Part shown: positions 30,049-42,998 of the stretch, in pieces
How positions within the stretch are numbered: position 1 is the first letter of the stretch
Layout: each line of letters opens with the position of its first letter
Assembly: GCA_033807695.1 (NCBI GenBank)
Contig: CM066307.1
Location: 1,612,001 to 1,676,000 of the forward strand
From: Daedaleopsis sinensis
Taxonomy: Eukaryota > Basidiomycota > Agaricomycetes > Polyporales > Polyporaceae
DNA length: 64,000 bases
Reading direction: 5' to 3'
The notes under the pieces: generated by a model
Told to the model about the DNA's origin: nothing
The model's input: the letters and a program-made list of their open reading frames with translations, nothing else
The model's database searches: none
Translations under genes and position numbers: made by a program

Positions 30049-31704
30049 ATGGCTGCCGACGACAGATCCCTCAAGATTGCCGCCAGACTCGGTGAGCTCG
30101 CACTGAGCCCGACACCCCCGGGCCTCACATCACTAACAGCCTTAACGTTAACGCCCATTAATCCCTCGCCACTGAGTCTGCACAGACCAATGGCTCGTCA
30201 CCCACGTCGACCCCTCCTGGTCCATCTCCTTCCTCAAGCAGTATCTCCTCCGCAGATTTCTGCTGGCCTCCGACGTCGAGAACAACCCCCGCGCCATTCC
30301 CGTCTCTCCTCGCAAGACCCGCTGCCGCTCACTGTCTCCCATCACATTCGCCACCGCCACCCCCCGCAAGGCCCTCGTCGCCGCACCCTCGAGCTCGAAC
30401 GAGTCCAGTCACACGGACTCATCTGAAGACATCGACTTGGAGGACGACGTCAACATCTTCACCGACGCGCACAGGTACAAGTACTTACAATGCCCGCCCG
30501 TCCACCTCGTCCGCGTCCGAGTCAGTCACCCGCGAAGGCGGCCCCGACCCTCAAGCCTACGTCGTCCTCACATTCTCTACCACCCAAATCCTAGAGGACC
30601 GGTTTTCGCTGTCGTGGTATGGCATCCACCAAAACGAGCTCCTCGAGCTGCACCCGGCATCCCTCGCCTTCGTCTCCCTCGAACGCTGTTCGCTCGACGG
30701 ATACATCGCCCCGTACTTCGCGGTTCGTGTCTGGGCCCTCCGCATAGTGAGTCGGCAACCGGCCTGAAAGCGCCCCGAGCTTCATGCGGCCCCGGCCGGG
30801 TGAAGACTCCGAGAACACCGGGTCAGTAGTCGGCGCCCACTGAACTCCATCAGTCCGTGGGGATTCGCGCCTGCTGATCTGCATTTGTTCATCGTCCCTG
30901 CTGGTAAGCACACACCGCTACTACTATCACTTGCGAGGAGCCTGACATCTCGACAGACATTGTGGAAGAGGCTCTGCCACCACTTCCAGTGACGGCAATC
31001 CCACACAAGGTAGACAATGACTCCTGTAAACATTGGTTCTCGCGCGGGATTGGTTGAATTGGGCTGCCACCCGGTGCAACTCGCCTTGATTGTGTGGCTG
31101 TGGGAAGGCCATCGGTGCTTCATGCTCGGAACCGGCGATTGGGCCTGATTGTGCTGAATTTTAGGGATTGTGCTGCTGCGTGCGTCCGCGTGATTCCACC
31201 GGGATTTTGCTGATGGATACTGTCAAGTACCACAGACACCTCGAAGTGGACAAGATATATATCATCGACTTCAACCATTCCCGCCGCTTCGAACTAGGGC
31301 CGCGCGAACAATCTCTGGTGGATTTAGGACACTTGCGTCTCAGTGCAGACTACGGCCCGGGTGTCTCACGCCTCGATCCCTACTCTTGGGACGTGTTGTG
31401 TCTGGGTCAAACACTCATCAACTTGACGAAAGTAGGTTTATCACCCTTGACATCCACGCTGAGATGCTAATAAAGCTTGCAGCATAGATACCATACGAAC
31501 GAGAACCTCCCGTGGATCTGTGCGCGCTATGCTCATTGGCTCGTTGGCGAAGAAAAGGGTTGTCCCAGGGTGTGCCGTTGCCGCCCAACTGCCCGCAGAG
31601 CTCTCCAAGTACTAGGCGTCATAAGGTGGTTCGTTCACGGATGGGACGCCTGCGCAAGAGCTTTTGGCTATATAGTTGACCTTTGTGGGCTGCGGCGATT
31701 ATGA
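30049..31704 (+). pseudogene. Basidiomycete kinase-like gene, frameshifted and internally deleted
   Basis: Recognisable exons are 30049-30091, 30186-30746, a short piece near 30,835-30,903, 30,956-31,009, 31165-31431 and 31483-31704. The N-terminal part (DQWLVTHVDPSWSISFLKQY, later SLSWYGIHQNELLEL) looks like a conserved agaricomycete domain. The last two exons carry a kinase-like C-lobe: KIYIIDFNHSRRF in place of DFG, then RLDPYSWDVLCLGQ and the tail CRCRPTARRALQVL typical of a basidiomycete kinase-like family. Damage: a 10-bp insertion at 30,481-30,490 shifts the frame; the exon starting 31,165 is out of frame over its first codons; and the kinase N-lobe is missing between 31,010 and 31,164. 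Family assignment is from memory of motif patterns, so the broad call is safer than any name. Confidence 0.55.
30481..30490 (+). other. 10-bp frameshifting insertion
   Basis: GTACTTACAA interrupts an otherwise continuous frame and leaves TACAA repeated on both sides, like a slippage product or a small excision footprint. Confidence 0.5.
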
Positions 31705-31844
31705 TAGCTGCCACTAAATCACGGCCCGGTAGGAGCCCTAGCGTACCGCAGGCTTCATGTATCCACAGCGTACACTCCTTCCACTCGATCGCCCTACCGC
31801 GGTGCGCACGGCAGTGTGACAGTGCGTCCATATCGTTGTACCTA

Positions 31845-32545
31845 CTATCATCCGGGAGGTTCTGCATGTATACAAAGTAATCAGACGATATCTCCTGTGG
31901 GACTTATTTCTTCCTCTCAAGACTTGGCACTTAGGAAGCTTCACTGTAATGCTACCCTACTGTCGAGTTTTAGATTTATTGCTGGAGGATTGAACTCCTG
32001 AGCAATATTCTGCGCAGCAGGCTAGTTCTGCAAAGATTGGTCACACGAGGGTCACACCGTGCCTCGCAACGGCATGTTTAGAGTCCGACTCGGCGGGTCA
32101 CTTTGGGAAGGATTACGTCACATTCACACTGCGACGGACAGCGCTAGTTCAGAGCGGAGTTTCGAATTGTCACTCTCTTGAGGCCTCAAAAAGCCTCTAG
32201 TTGTGTTGTAGTATGCTTGATCTCCCTTATGCCAATCGGACTTCAGGAGAGAGTATGTACCAACATAAGATATTATTCTTTGATTTAAACACGAATTGAT
32301 CGGTACTTCACCGACAGGATCTGAGAGAGGCGCCCATTCATGCGATGGTGTACATCTGCAAAGCCGGGTGTCTGAGCTTGTCCCTCCCCCGTATCCAGAG
32401 GAAAACACCTTGGATAGGCAGTTTGAATGGTTTGTTACGACATATGATTTTTGTGAATCCTCAGAGTATGTAGGAGACGAGATATGGGGGCTCATGGGGG
32501 GGTTCTGCAAAAAAACACATTTTTGCAGAACCGCCCGGATGATAG
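31845..32545. mobile_element. Small TIR element flanked by TA, probably a non-autonomous DNA transposon
   Basis: The left end CTATCATCCGGGAGGTTCTG and the inverse of the right end, CTATCATCCGGGCGGTTCTG, match at all but one base. Both ends are preceded by TA, after which the flanks differ. This fits a TA target duplication as in Tc1/mariner/pogo-type elements. The interior, about 660 bp, shows no transposase; its longest frame (91 codons at 32,296) is not recognisable. Confidence 0.55.
32501..32532. repeat. Perfect hairpin at the right end of the TIR element
   Basis: GGTTCTGCAAAAA and its exact reverse complement are separated by six bases. The right arm is part of the terminal repeat, so the left arm is an extra inverted copy of the TIR tip. 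Confidence 0.65.
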
Positions 32546-32547
32546 TA

Positions 32548-35376
32548 CCCCTCGCTCTCCATGTTCCCTAGCATATCTTCAGGAACTCCAGTCTCCAGAT
32601 GATCATGCGACTCCATTTCGCACGGCAACGCGCGCTCATGCCCCATTCTCACAAGGCCATCTCCTCGCTGTCAAATTGCTGCGGCGCGTGCGTACAGGCC
32701 TCAGCGCTCAGCGGTCCCCGTCTTGTCATAGATGGTGTCGGAGGAATTTGTCTTTATGCATCGTTTATCAACAAGCTAGAATAATTCAACCTGGGTGCGA
32801 CACACCCACGGGGTCTTGCTGTGAACTAACACTGAGTATGGTGCTTGGTGACAATGATCGGGGACTACTACTTCTCTCTTCACACGCCAATGGCATGACC
32901 ATCCCTCGTTCCGTCCGCGTTTCTCCGTCGATATGTGCATGTGAGAAGCCGTAGGAGGTGTCATGAGACCGCACCGCGACGGACGCGTACGACGTTGACA
33001 CGGTGATATCGAGCGGAAGCCAAGAAGATTGACAACGTCGCGGAACAACGTCGCGGACCGATCACAATCGTCAATCTGGATCGTTTGTGTTTGTGCACAT
33101 GTGACAGACCACACACCTGTCACAAGTAGAAAGCCACTGTGGTTACGAGTTGGAGATAGACAGATTGGAGAAGGAGAGGGAGGAAACCGGAGAGAGTCAC
33201 AGAGCGGCCTGTAAGAGCAGCAGAATCTACATGATCCATTCTGCACGCGCAATCGGATACGACCTGAAGAGTCCTCCGCAGCGCACGGCGCCTCGAGAAG
33301 AGGGATGCGACCGAACCTTTGGACAAGGGCAATTGCTAGCAATGAGCACCTTCGACATGAGCAATGGGGCAATCCCAGGGATGGCCAGACTCGTGGAGAG
33401 AGGCCGCGCCGATCAAATTAGTGTGGGCGTGCGACGGTAGGCTTGCGGAGAGTCGACCGTATCATGCCACGGTGAGCAGGGTTTCCATCGGAGACGTACG
33501 CGGGAACTTAGAAAGCCGCACGAGAATCTCGAGGATGGAGGATGGAGGGCGGAAGGGAGACGCACCGCAAGAAACCACTTGCCCGGCAACGAGCTCGATG
33601 GCTCGGCCTTCTTAGACCAAGCAAGGCTACAATCCGATCCTTCGAGAACTTGCAATGACCGATCGGTGGCAGGAAGATCGAGCGGAACCCTTCGTCCAAG
33701 AATGCGAGCGGAGGGAGGGTTGACAACGGGAGATAAAAACCGAGGGGACAAAGGGGTATGAGGAAGGCACGGCTGGCATGCTCAGAGCTGGCCGCAGCAA
33801 TCACATCCGTTCGTGAGCACGGTTGAAGGCATACACACGAGTACACGAGCATCGTCGGCGTACCTTGTGCCATGATGGTCGGCTGCAGGAGGACTCCACT
33901 CCATTCCATTCCATTGTCTGAAGCCTAGACTCTACGAGATAGCGCGGAGACCAAGGCCCTGCATCCTCAAGCGGTCTGACTAGCTGCTCAGACACGACAT
34001 GTATAGTAGAGCTGCCCTCAAGAAGACCCGAAGAAGCAGTCCCTCCGCTATACCGCGCTTTAGGGATGCTGGAAACGTCGTCCTGGCGTGTATGGCATGA
34101 GAGAAAAATAGCAGGACCTATCAGGAACATGAGAATATTCGAGAGAATAGCCAGTATGCCACATACCGTCTGTCAACCGTCTGTCGTTCTCGCTGGCGTA
34201 TGTAATCCATCACCGCGCTGTTGCCAGACTCCGAGGAGACTAATTTTACGTGTCGAGCGACGTCCAATGCTACTGATCAAAACAGCGATGACTAGGAGGG
34301 TTTTCCATGAGCATTGGTGTCCTGATGGGTAAAACGGCCATAGTATAGCTACTGGCCACGGATGATAGAAGGAAACAAGCACTGTAACAGACTGTAACAT
34401 CATTAGTAGCCAGACGACCGTTCGTCTTTCGGATAGTTGCGCTGGCTCGGCAATTACCGACCCGGCCCACTCGGCAATCATTAATGACCGCCGACGTCGT
34501 TGAACGTCGACTGCCATGTCCGGCGACGAGAATCTCTCTCTGCAGATGACCACCATCCATCGTCCATAGCCCTACATGGTCATACAACCGTATCATGCTC
34601 GCAACAAACTCGGTCTCGCCATAGATGAGCCTCGCACTCGTGCTCAGATCCTTTCGAAATGCCTTAAACACTAGCAGATCACCAGCTCGTCCTACCAACT
34701 CACGTTGAATGGCGGCTGGTGATCGAGCTCTTATGCGGTATTCATCGTCGTGAAACGTGGTGCTATTCTACCCGCTAGGCTGTTTGTTGTTGGAATTCTG
34801 ATTCATGTTGACTATAGGCGGTGGTGGGTCTTCACAGTCGAGTTCGGCACCGCTTAAGCAGGCGCATGTCCGCCAGCAGGTAGCACTTACTGTCACAGCG
34901 TCTCACCACGGCCGTGCTCGCCTTTGCCTGCTAGCCCTTCCCGATATCCAGCTATCCGCCCTTCTTGGAACGGCATGGTGTCCGAGTCCCCTGTTCACGC
35001 ACTGCGTCGCAACAGTCTCGATCCATTTCCATGAAAGTTGCTTTGTCGCAGAGTGCCAACCTTGATCATCGTCTGCGCCGTTTCGAGAGTGCCTCTGATC
35101 AAGCATGTTTGCCACGAGGCGTCCCCGCGAAGGGTCGCGTTTCTTCTTTTATCCAGTGCCACTCGTAGTCTTCACAGTTCCAACCCAGAGCAGTAGATCC
35201 GGGTGCCCTGCCACGCGCCGCCGCGTTGTCAATTACTCAACAGACATATAACCGAGCGGCGAAGGTCGAGACAGCTCCTTGTCTATCCTCCCAATTTTCT
35301 TGCGATATTCATCCCCTTTTCCTGTGCCACCACCATTCCGCTCCCATAGTCTGTACCTATACCCTGCTCGCGCGCC
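32548..35376. other. Gene-poor interval
   Basis: No gene is supported. On the minus strand overlapping frames at 34,698-34,270 and 34,130-33,801 include hydrophobic runs (ILAILSNILMFLIGP). They are broken by frame changes and could be relics of a membrane protein, but I cannot assign them. Confidence 0.4.
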
Positions 35377-37453
35377 ATGCCTGCACCTGTCACAGACGTG
35401 AACAAGCAACTTGAGACGCTAGGTCTCAATCCCGAAGACTTCAATGAGGATGCCATTAGAGTAGCCTATAAGAAACTAGTGAGTGATTTTTGCTATCAGT
35501 CCTTGTTGATTGCTGACATGAATGGTAGGCTCTGAGGTGGCATCCGGATCGTCACAACGCTGATCCAGAGGAGGCTAAGGAGAAGTTCATTGAGGTGCGT
35601 TACTATTTTACTGTCAGCAAACGTTCCCCACATCGACCGTTGCACATGCAATCTAGGTCAATGATGCCTACAAGAGTCTTGTAGAAGAATGCAAAAAGCG
35701 TAGCAAGCGCAAACCCCGCAAGGACGAGGACAGCACATCCGCGCGTTGGCCGTTCTGGGCTAGCTCCGCACCCAGCGCGTCGTCATCGACCAGCGAGACG
35801 CCAAGCTCCTCCTCATCCTCGTCACGCACCTCCTCCGCAACAGATACCACCGCGAAGGAGATGAAGAAGACGGAGACATCCTCCGCGAAGAAACCGGAAG
35901 TGTCCCCTCCCACGAAATCCGCGCCTGACGCACGCTCTCCGAAGTCTGCCTCCACTCATTCCACTCCCTCCGCGAAACCCAAGCTCGATAATAACCACAC
36001 CGCGCAGCATCGAGATTCAGACAAGCGCGATACTCGTGCTGATCGTACCAAACCCCGCCGATCCGGTGACCGCGATTCGTCACACTCGTTTCCCAGGGCG
36101 GAGCGTTCCCACCCTAAACCATCGAGCACGAGCACTTCTTCTGCTGCGCCCAAGTCACCACGGCCATTCAAGCCATCTAATCTTGACTGCGATACCGATT
36201 CCGACTCATCATCAGAGGCAGGGTGCGTCACTCATACGCTAACCTAACTGCGCGACCGAGCTCACATGATGTTACTGTTCGTACTCACAGGTCTCTTCAC
36301 GCACACAAACCCCGCCATCGTCACAACGAACGCGCGAAGAGCAAAAAGCACGCGCTCGGAGAAGACGACTACGAGTTCATTGATCTCGGAACGCCCCTCA
36401 AACCGCTCCGATCGCCGAAACCCCTCTCGTCCTCCAGCAAGGACTGGATCTTCCCCCTTCGGCTCACGCTCGAAGACCTCTACTACGGCACGACCCACCG
36501 CTACCGCATCACACGAACATTATGCCCGCGCTCCTCCGAGCCCGCACACAAATCGTCGCGTTCACACACGTCCGCAACGAAGACACAGACCGTGCAGATT
36601 GACGTACAAGTCGCGCCCGGCTGGCGGACTGGCACGCGCATCCGCGTCCCCGGGGTAGGCAACCAGCGCGTAGATGGCTCGTTCCAGGATATCGTGTTCG
36701 TCGTCGAGGAAGTGCCACATGCGCGTTTCGAGCGCGCAGGAGATGACCTGGTCCTGTCTGTCCATGTTCCGTGGGCGGACGCGCACTCGCGCCCTTACCC
36801 TTCACCGCCCAATCTCTACGGGGACGACGATAGCTTGTTCGGAGACAACTCGGGGGGCGGACGGTACAAGTTCGGGTTCTCGCGCTGGCGGCACCATGGG
36901 CTCGGGCATGAGCATGCGCACGAGCGGGAGGAGGCGGACGACGAGGTGTACGTGATGGGCCTGGACGGGGAGGAGTACACGCTCCCGATCCCGCGGACGC
37001 TCGTCGAGGCTGCGGACGGGACACGGATATTCGGCGCGGGGATGCCTGTGCGCAAGAACGGGGCGGTCGTCGGCAAGGGCGACCTGGTCATCCGGTGAGT
37101 CCTCCGTTGCGTTTGTCTGGCAGGCTGTGTCTTTCTCTATTCTCTGTTCGCCTTGAAGCCCCTTCTCGCATTTGCTTCTTCGGCCCATTTCCCCCACGTC
37201 CGCTTTCCCTTCTGCTCGCGGCAGGTCACTGCTTGGCTTCCGCCTGCAGATGCTTACTCGCGCGTTCTTCTCGCCTCATTCTCATTTGCGAGCTGTCGAT
37301 TTTCACTTTACTTCTCAACTCAAACTCTCGATGAGCGGTCTACTGACGTACGCGCGCGGCAGGTGGGAGTTCGTCTTCCCAGATTCCGAGAAATTGCAGC
37401 GGTCACGCTGGCAGACCCTCAAGGACGCCGTGCACCTCCGCTTCCAGGTGTAA
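35377..37453 (+). CDS. DnaJ/Hsp40 co-chaperone, Sis1-like C-terminal domain
   Basis: Five exons (35377-35478, 35529-35594, 35657-36222, 36291-37094, 37363-37453) encode 542 residues. Residues 8-70 are a J domain with helix II AIRVAYKKLALRWHPD, and the HPD motif at 39-41 needed to stimulate Hsp70 ATPase. A Ser/Thr/Lys-rich, low-complexity linker of about 200 residues replaces the usual G/F region, so this is not a canonical class A or B protein; no CxxCxGxG zinc repeats are present. The C-terminal half (DWIFPLRLTLEDLYYGTTHRY, RIRVPGVGNQ, DIVFVVEEVPHARFERAGDDL) is the peptide-binding DnaJ C domain. Probable cytosolic or nuclear co-chaperone. The last intron (37095-37362) is 268 bp, long for this genome. 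Confidence 0.9.
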
Positions 37454-39606
37454 CGTTAGGCCCGGGTCAGCTGTACTCTCTATCCCTTGGGCGAGAGTCG
37501 GCGTACAGTCACCACCCCGCATCGTGGCTCGGCTGCGAACTTGCCGTGTTTGAAGACCTCCGGACCAGCTCCCGTACGACCCCATACTGCGTCTACCCCA
37601 CGACTTGGACGCGCATGGCGGCGTTCTGGTCCTCGCCCCATGCCTTCTTGCACGATCATTTGCACGATCATCACACAAAATATGACGCTGGATATGCGCA
37701 TGCAAGTATGCCTCTATGCTTTCGTTTGGTTTGGATGGCCCGCGGACGGACAACGTACGTTGTAATTGTATTCTGACACACGCTATGTACACACCATGCA
37801 CGCTCCCTCTCCCTCTCCTTCTCCCCTCCCTTCTCTCCTTTCCCGCGTCCAAACTCCCCAGGCGTACCCTCTGACACTCTTCCACTTCTTGCTCTTGCTC
37901 TCATCCGGACCACCTATGTAGTAGTAGTATACTTACGGTTTCCACGTTTCGGTTGCACGTCGTCGCCGTCGGACGGACCTCGAGCAGTGCTGTCAGGCAG
38001 CATCATCGTTCACCCTACCTTGTACATCTACGTCCATCTCCGCTCTCATCTCATCTCATCTCCGCGCGCAAATTCCAGGGTTCTGCACCCATGTACTATA
38101 GTCTGTGCGGCTTCGCCTTCCCTTCTCTGTCCTTTATACGCTATCTCGTATACCGGTCGGTGTCGCTCAAGCTTTTTGGACCTTTCCCGTCTCTCCTCCG
38201 AGTTCCCTCTTCCTCGCAGCCTGCATGACGGTCGTGGTCATGGGGCTCTGTTTATGTACGATAGCAGATACCTAGTCGCCGTTACGAACCCTAAAAAGAA
38301 CCGTCCGTGTGGACGGAGACTACTTTGGTCAATTCCTTCGTTCTATGTTGCTGTAACCTGTTACGTTGCCTGCTGCGGTTGCGGGTTGAAGTTCGAAAGT
38401 TCAAAGTTTATCCGCACGCGTTTAAATGTTCACGCCTGAACCGTTCGTAGGTACGATATTTGCCATCACTGTCAAGATGTTCAACGTAACCTATAGCCAC
38501 CAAAAGACCTCCACGTCTCCATTCTCCAAATTCCCTGAATCAACATTAGCCAAGCACGGAATTGAATATAAATCCCACCAGGGCCCAGTGATCTTGAGCT
38601 TGAAGCTGAAGCTTGAACCCTATGGTCGAGCGTACGGCAGCGTACCACATCGGAGTTGCTCCCGCAATACGGCCTGCTAGAATGCTTCCATTATCTCGTT
38701 GATCATCCTGCCGACGCGTGCGATGGGACCTGGGCGCCGAGCCACAAGCACGCAAACCCTGTATCCCGAGGGTGCCCTTCAAGTTGTACGGCCGCGGTAT
38801 CGTAGCCTCAGCATTGCGGTCTGCATCGTCCACGCTGCTTCGGGGCCGCCACTGCCATACGTCGCGGGTCGAGATCGCAGAAGCCCGACGATTCTAGTCC
38901 CAGAAGGCGAGGTGGCGGCACTTGGGCGAGCCACAGACAAGGGCATCGTCGTCGTCATCGGCATCGTGAACTGAACATGGCAGGTGGCGATTGCGCGCCG
39001 CGCAAGGGACACAGCTGCGATGCTGGACGTGGACCCTTGCGCCTTCATCTTCGCCTTCGCTCTGCTTCCGTTCTGTCAGGGTGCCAGTGTGCCTGTCCCT
39101 GTCCCTGTGCGCGTCCGGGGGCCGTGCGCCGTGTCAAGTTGCCCAGAACTTCCAAACACGCTTGAGAAAGGGATATGGCAGGATCATGGCATTGAGTTTG
39201 GGCGCCATGCGAGGAAAGTCAATCACGACGCAGAGCACCGAGCGGCAGGATTCAAGACGGGGTCCGGCCATCGAGCGCATGCACGTACGTTCCGACGTTC
39301 CTCCCTGCGTCGCTGATCGTGCTGCAGAACCGTACACGAGCGCGCGCGCTGGCTGGGCTGGGATAGAGCGACTCACGAGGCCCGGGGCAGACCGTGAGGG
39401 TAGACGTCGACTCCTGGGCCTCGTACTCAGTTGTTCGTTGTTCGCGCTGTGCCGCCTGGAGCCTAGAAGACTGGGACCTTCTGCATGGAGGACGCCCGTG
39501 CGGACGAACTGGTATGTATGTATTGGATTGAGGTTGTTGCTGCTGTTCGGGGGCCTACACAGGACAGGGCATTGTATACCGATGGTATGGGGTTGTCATC
39601 CGCTAG

Positions 39607-39990
39607 GCACGGTGTCGCCGTCCACCTGGGCCGAACAATGGCAGCGCAGTCGATACTTGTGCCGTTTCTAAGTTCGCAGGAATAGAGGGGAATGCGTCGA
39701 CCGACATTGTCCATCCATGAGGAACCTATGACTCGAGACTCGTGACCCGCGCGCCAGACCAAGGCTGCGTCGCAGGAAGGCCGCCAAAGATGCACGGTGT
39801 CGCCGTCCACCCGACTCCGAGTCGAACAATGGCAGTCCGCAGTCGATACTTGTGCCGTATCCGTATCCATGTTCGCAGGAGCAGAGGGGAATGCGTCAAC
39901 CGACATTGTCTGTCCTTGGAAACCTATGACTCGACACCAAGGCTGCGTCTACGGTCTTGGGAAGGTCGCCGAAGCTGTCATGTTGCACGG
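39607..39990 (+). repeat. Diverged tandem duplication, unit about 185 bp
   Basis: GCACGGTGTCGCCGTCCACC starts each unit (39,607 and 39,792). Shared blocks include GAACAATGGCAG, CAGTCGATACTTGTGCCGT, GAGGGGAATGCGTC and CCTATGACTCGA in the same order. Confidence 0.7.
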
Positions 39991-41278
39991 TGACGCCTAG
40001 AAACACGAAGACCGACAACTTGAATGACGGCGCGGCCGGACGAACGAGAAGCTCGCAGTCGACGAGCTCGTGCTGGGAGTACTGGTATGTGTGTCGGCAT
40101 GGCGGGAAGTAGCAGCGAGATGCACTCACACGGCGAGCCAGCGCGGAGGACGATGGACATATACCTCGTCGCCCACTTGTACATGCGTTCTGTCAGGTTC
40201 ATCGGGTCTCGACGGACGACGGGCTGTCGACGGGATGATGATGGCGAGCTGGTTACTGGCAACGGTGGGACTGTCCGTCTCAGGCTCCGCGGGTGCGTTT
40301 CGTCCGACCATCGCCCAGCGGGCAACTGAGGTACATAGCTCCCTTGGCCGTCCGTACGGCTTGTACTCTCTTGTATTCTTGAGCCTGCGGACCTGCGGGG
40401 CGACTTGGAGAGCCGACATCGGTCCGGGGACGCGAGCGTTCGCACCCGCGCTCTGACAGCCCTGGCGTCCTGCCTGACACCCGCCGCTGCCGTTTGATTG
40501 CAAAGGACCCGGAGGGGAGCTGAGCGCGACTCGACAGCGACCGCTCACGCTCACGGAGCTGAGGCACGCCCGACCGGAGGGCCGTCGCGCCGACGCAGAG
40601 TAGAGGCCTAGAGACCTTTGTTGCTGTGTCTGTAGTGTGCTTCAGGCGGGAGGATGAGTGTGGACCTTGGGAGCATGCCTGGTGCGCGACTACGCCCAGT
40701 GAGATGGAGAGGATGGCGTGAAGTCGTACGAGAGATGCAGCTGCAGTTTCGTCCGACCGTGTGAGGACGAGAGGTCCGGCGCAGCTGCGATGTCACGTTC
40801 CTGTTCACCGCGACGATTCGAACACGAGCGCGGGCTGGAAGAGACGCTTCGAATTTCGCATGCAGACGACGGTGACGGTGGCGCGCGCTGGACGTGATGG
40901 CTAGGCGGCAGGTGGGGAGCGCATCGCGCGCTGGCCTGCGCCCTACCGCGCCGAGTGTCGTACAGTATTGAGTTTCTGCGTGCGTGCTTGGGTGGTCCCG
41001 GCTGAGAAACGGTGAGCATGGTTTACTGGGATGCAAGTGTACACTGTATGGGCTCACTTATTGGATGACGTCCGAGTCGACCTGCATTACATAGTACATC
41101 GTGAGCGGTGTACTGTGGCCGCCGCCGGTGAAGCAGATAGCTCAGTCCTGGCAGATGGAAGGTGGCCAACGGGGTCTGTTGACCTCTAGAGAATTCGCAA
41201 GAGAACGATGGAGGGGGCCTGCGTGTATGGGCGCTGACAGAAGCTTGGATAGAGTTCTGCGGGGAGGCCGCCCGTAGC

Positions 41279-41305
41279 ATGCGTGCGTGCGTGCGTGCGT
41301 GCATG
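41279..41305 (+). repeat. GCGT microsatellite
   Basis: Tandem GCGT units, ending in GCATGCAT. Confidence 0.8.
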
Positions 41306-42036
41306 CATTGTCGCCTCCCGATCCGGATATCGATGGACGCGAGCACAAGGCTGGTGGCTGCTGCGAGGCGACGGCTGCCCCGTCTTGCGACTGAGTTGTC
41401 AGGCAATTTGCAGCCCGCCAAGGTGCAGAGAGAACGCGTCGGCCCGCGGGTGCTGTGTGCTGTCCGATCGGCGCAGAGGAGGCGTAGGGAGGAGAGGGAA
41501 AGCCGGCCAGAAGTGGGTGACGGAATTAGGCAGATGGGCGGGCAGCGCGCAGGACCAGGGCGGCGAGGCTAAGCAAATCACGGCCGCCTGAGCGCGAGCT
41601 GGGGCCATAAGTATGCGGCTCACGCACCTGCACCTGCATGCTCGCCCTTTCCTCCATCCGCCCTCTCTACTGTTCATGGCTAGCTGGGGGGAGCGTGCGC
41701 GACGGAGACGGTAAGACGGGAGGAGGAGGCAATGTAGCGGGAGGGACGTTCAATGTCGGCTAACGGCAATCCGAGTCAATCACCGATAGCCGGCGAGAGC
41801 GTCCGCCGCCCATTGGCTCTGCGTATCCCCGGCGCATCGGTAAATAGTGCCCTCCACTCCGTCCTCTCCTCCCTGCGCTCTTCCTCCTCCCCTCTTCTCT
41901 CTGCCTCTCGCTCGCCCTCCTTGCTGCCCGCTCTCTGCGTGCAACAACCCGCGACCCCCGCCTCGCGTCCTCCCGCCGACATCGAGCCACACACACGCTC
42001 TCGCAGCCCCCGAATTCGCTAAACTGCGCCGCAAAC

Positions 42037-42267
42037 ATGCCTGATATCCCACACAAGGCCACAACTCGACATCTGCCGCCTCTTCTTCCGTCTCCCACTC
42101 TCCATCTCCTTCCTCAAGATGGGCCTCCTATAGCGACCCCCGCGCAGTCCTCTTCCTCTTCGTCGCAGTTTCCGTCTCCGTCTCCGTTGCCTACGGCGTT
42201 CGTTCAGCACCCGACCAGCCCAGGACGACCTGCGCCACCACGGGCGCCATCACCCGCCGACGCGTAG
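42037..42267 (+). CDS. Possible small Pro/Ser-rich protein or first exon, unknown
   Basis: A 76-codon frame starts at an ATG with A at -3 (GCAAACATGC). A CCAAT-type box (CCATTGG at 41,811) and a long CT-rich leader lie upstream, as at many fungal gene starts. The product is Pro/Ser-rich without a domain. It could be a first coding exon, a short ORF in a leader, or chance. It is divergent in space from the transcription-factor gene ending at 42,999. Confidence 0.25.
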   Translation: MPDIPHKATTRHLPPLLPSPTLHLLPQDGPPIATPAQSSSSSSQFPSPSPLPTAFVQHPTSPGRPAPPRAPSPADA

Positions 42268-42998
42268 CAGCGTAGTCTATCTTTGATCCGCACCCCAGGC
42301 AGACGCCCACACTCTATTCCGCCACAGGGCCTGTTTCACCCTGCAGCCCGCCCCGCGGCTGCGGAGGGCTGCGGGCGCACATACTTATGCGCGGTCCTTG
42401 GCGGGACGCGAGACGAGCAGCAGCTGCAGCGTCGGAACTGCCAGTGCCCCGAGGTGCCCCGTCGACCCGTGAGACTGCCGCACTCGCCTTCTCTCGCCGG
42501 TTGACACTTTGTTCCGACCCACACCTGCTTCTCTCCCCGGGGCCCAGTGCCGCCTCATCCCCCCATCGCATTCAATGTTTAGAGCCGCTGGCGGCCGCAG
42601 CGCGGTGGGAAGAGATACAAGGCAAGTTATATTCGAACCATACGGTACTGGACATACGGACACAGGGAACGCTAATCGAGGTAGGTATTACATAGAGATC
42701 GTGGGCACATACGACTTCCGGTTAGCCGGCAAGACAGGGTCTCTGCCCGTCGGGGTATAGTGTTGGACAAGAGGGGCGGAGCAGCAGAGAGAGCGCAAGA
42801 GAGAGCAAGCAGATTATAAGGGGCGATAGGTACGTCCGTGCTCGTAGAGGGTCTTCGTGACGGACATGACGTTGTACAGTGATGCACCACGCCCCAGATA
42901 TATACTGGGGCGCGCGCAGTAGATGGGAGGCGAGATCGTGGCGGGTATGGATGTGGATGTGTGAGGAGGCCGTGGTGAGTTGAGAGGCGCGGACGGGC

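Larger units (their letters stand above)
37454..42036. other. Gene-poor interval
   Basis: No gene recognised over about 4.6 kb. It contains a diverged tandem duplication (39,607-39,990), a GCGT microsatellite (41,279-41,305) and, near its right end, CCATTGG (41,811-41,817) followed by a CT-rich stretch that looks like a promoter for the small frame at 42,037. Confidence 0.45.
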
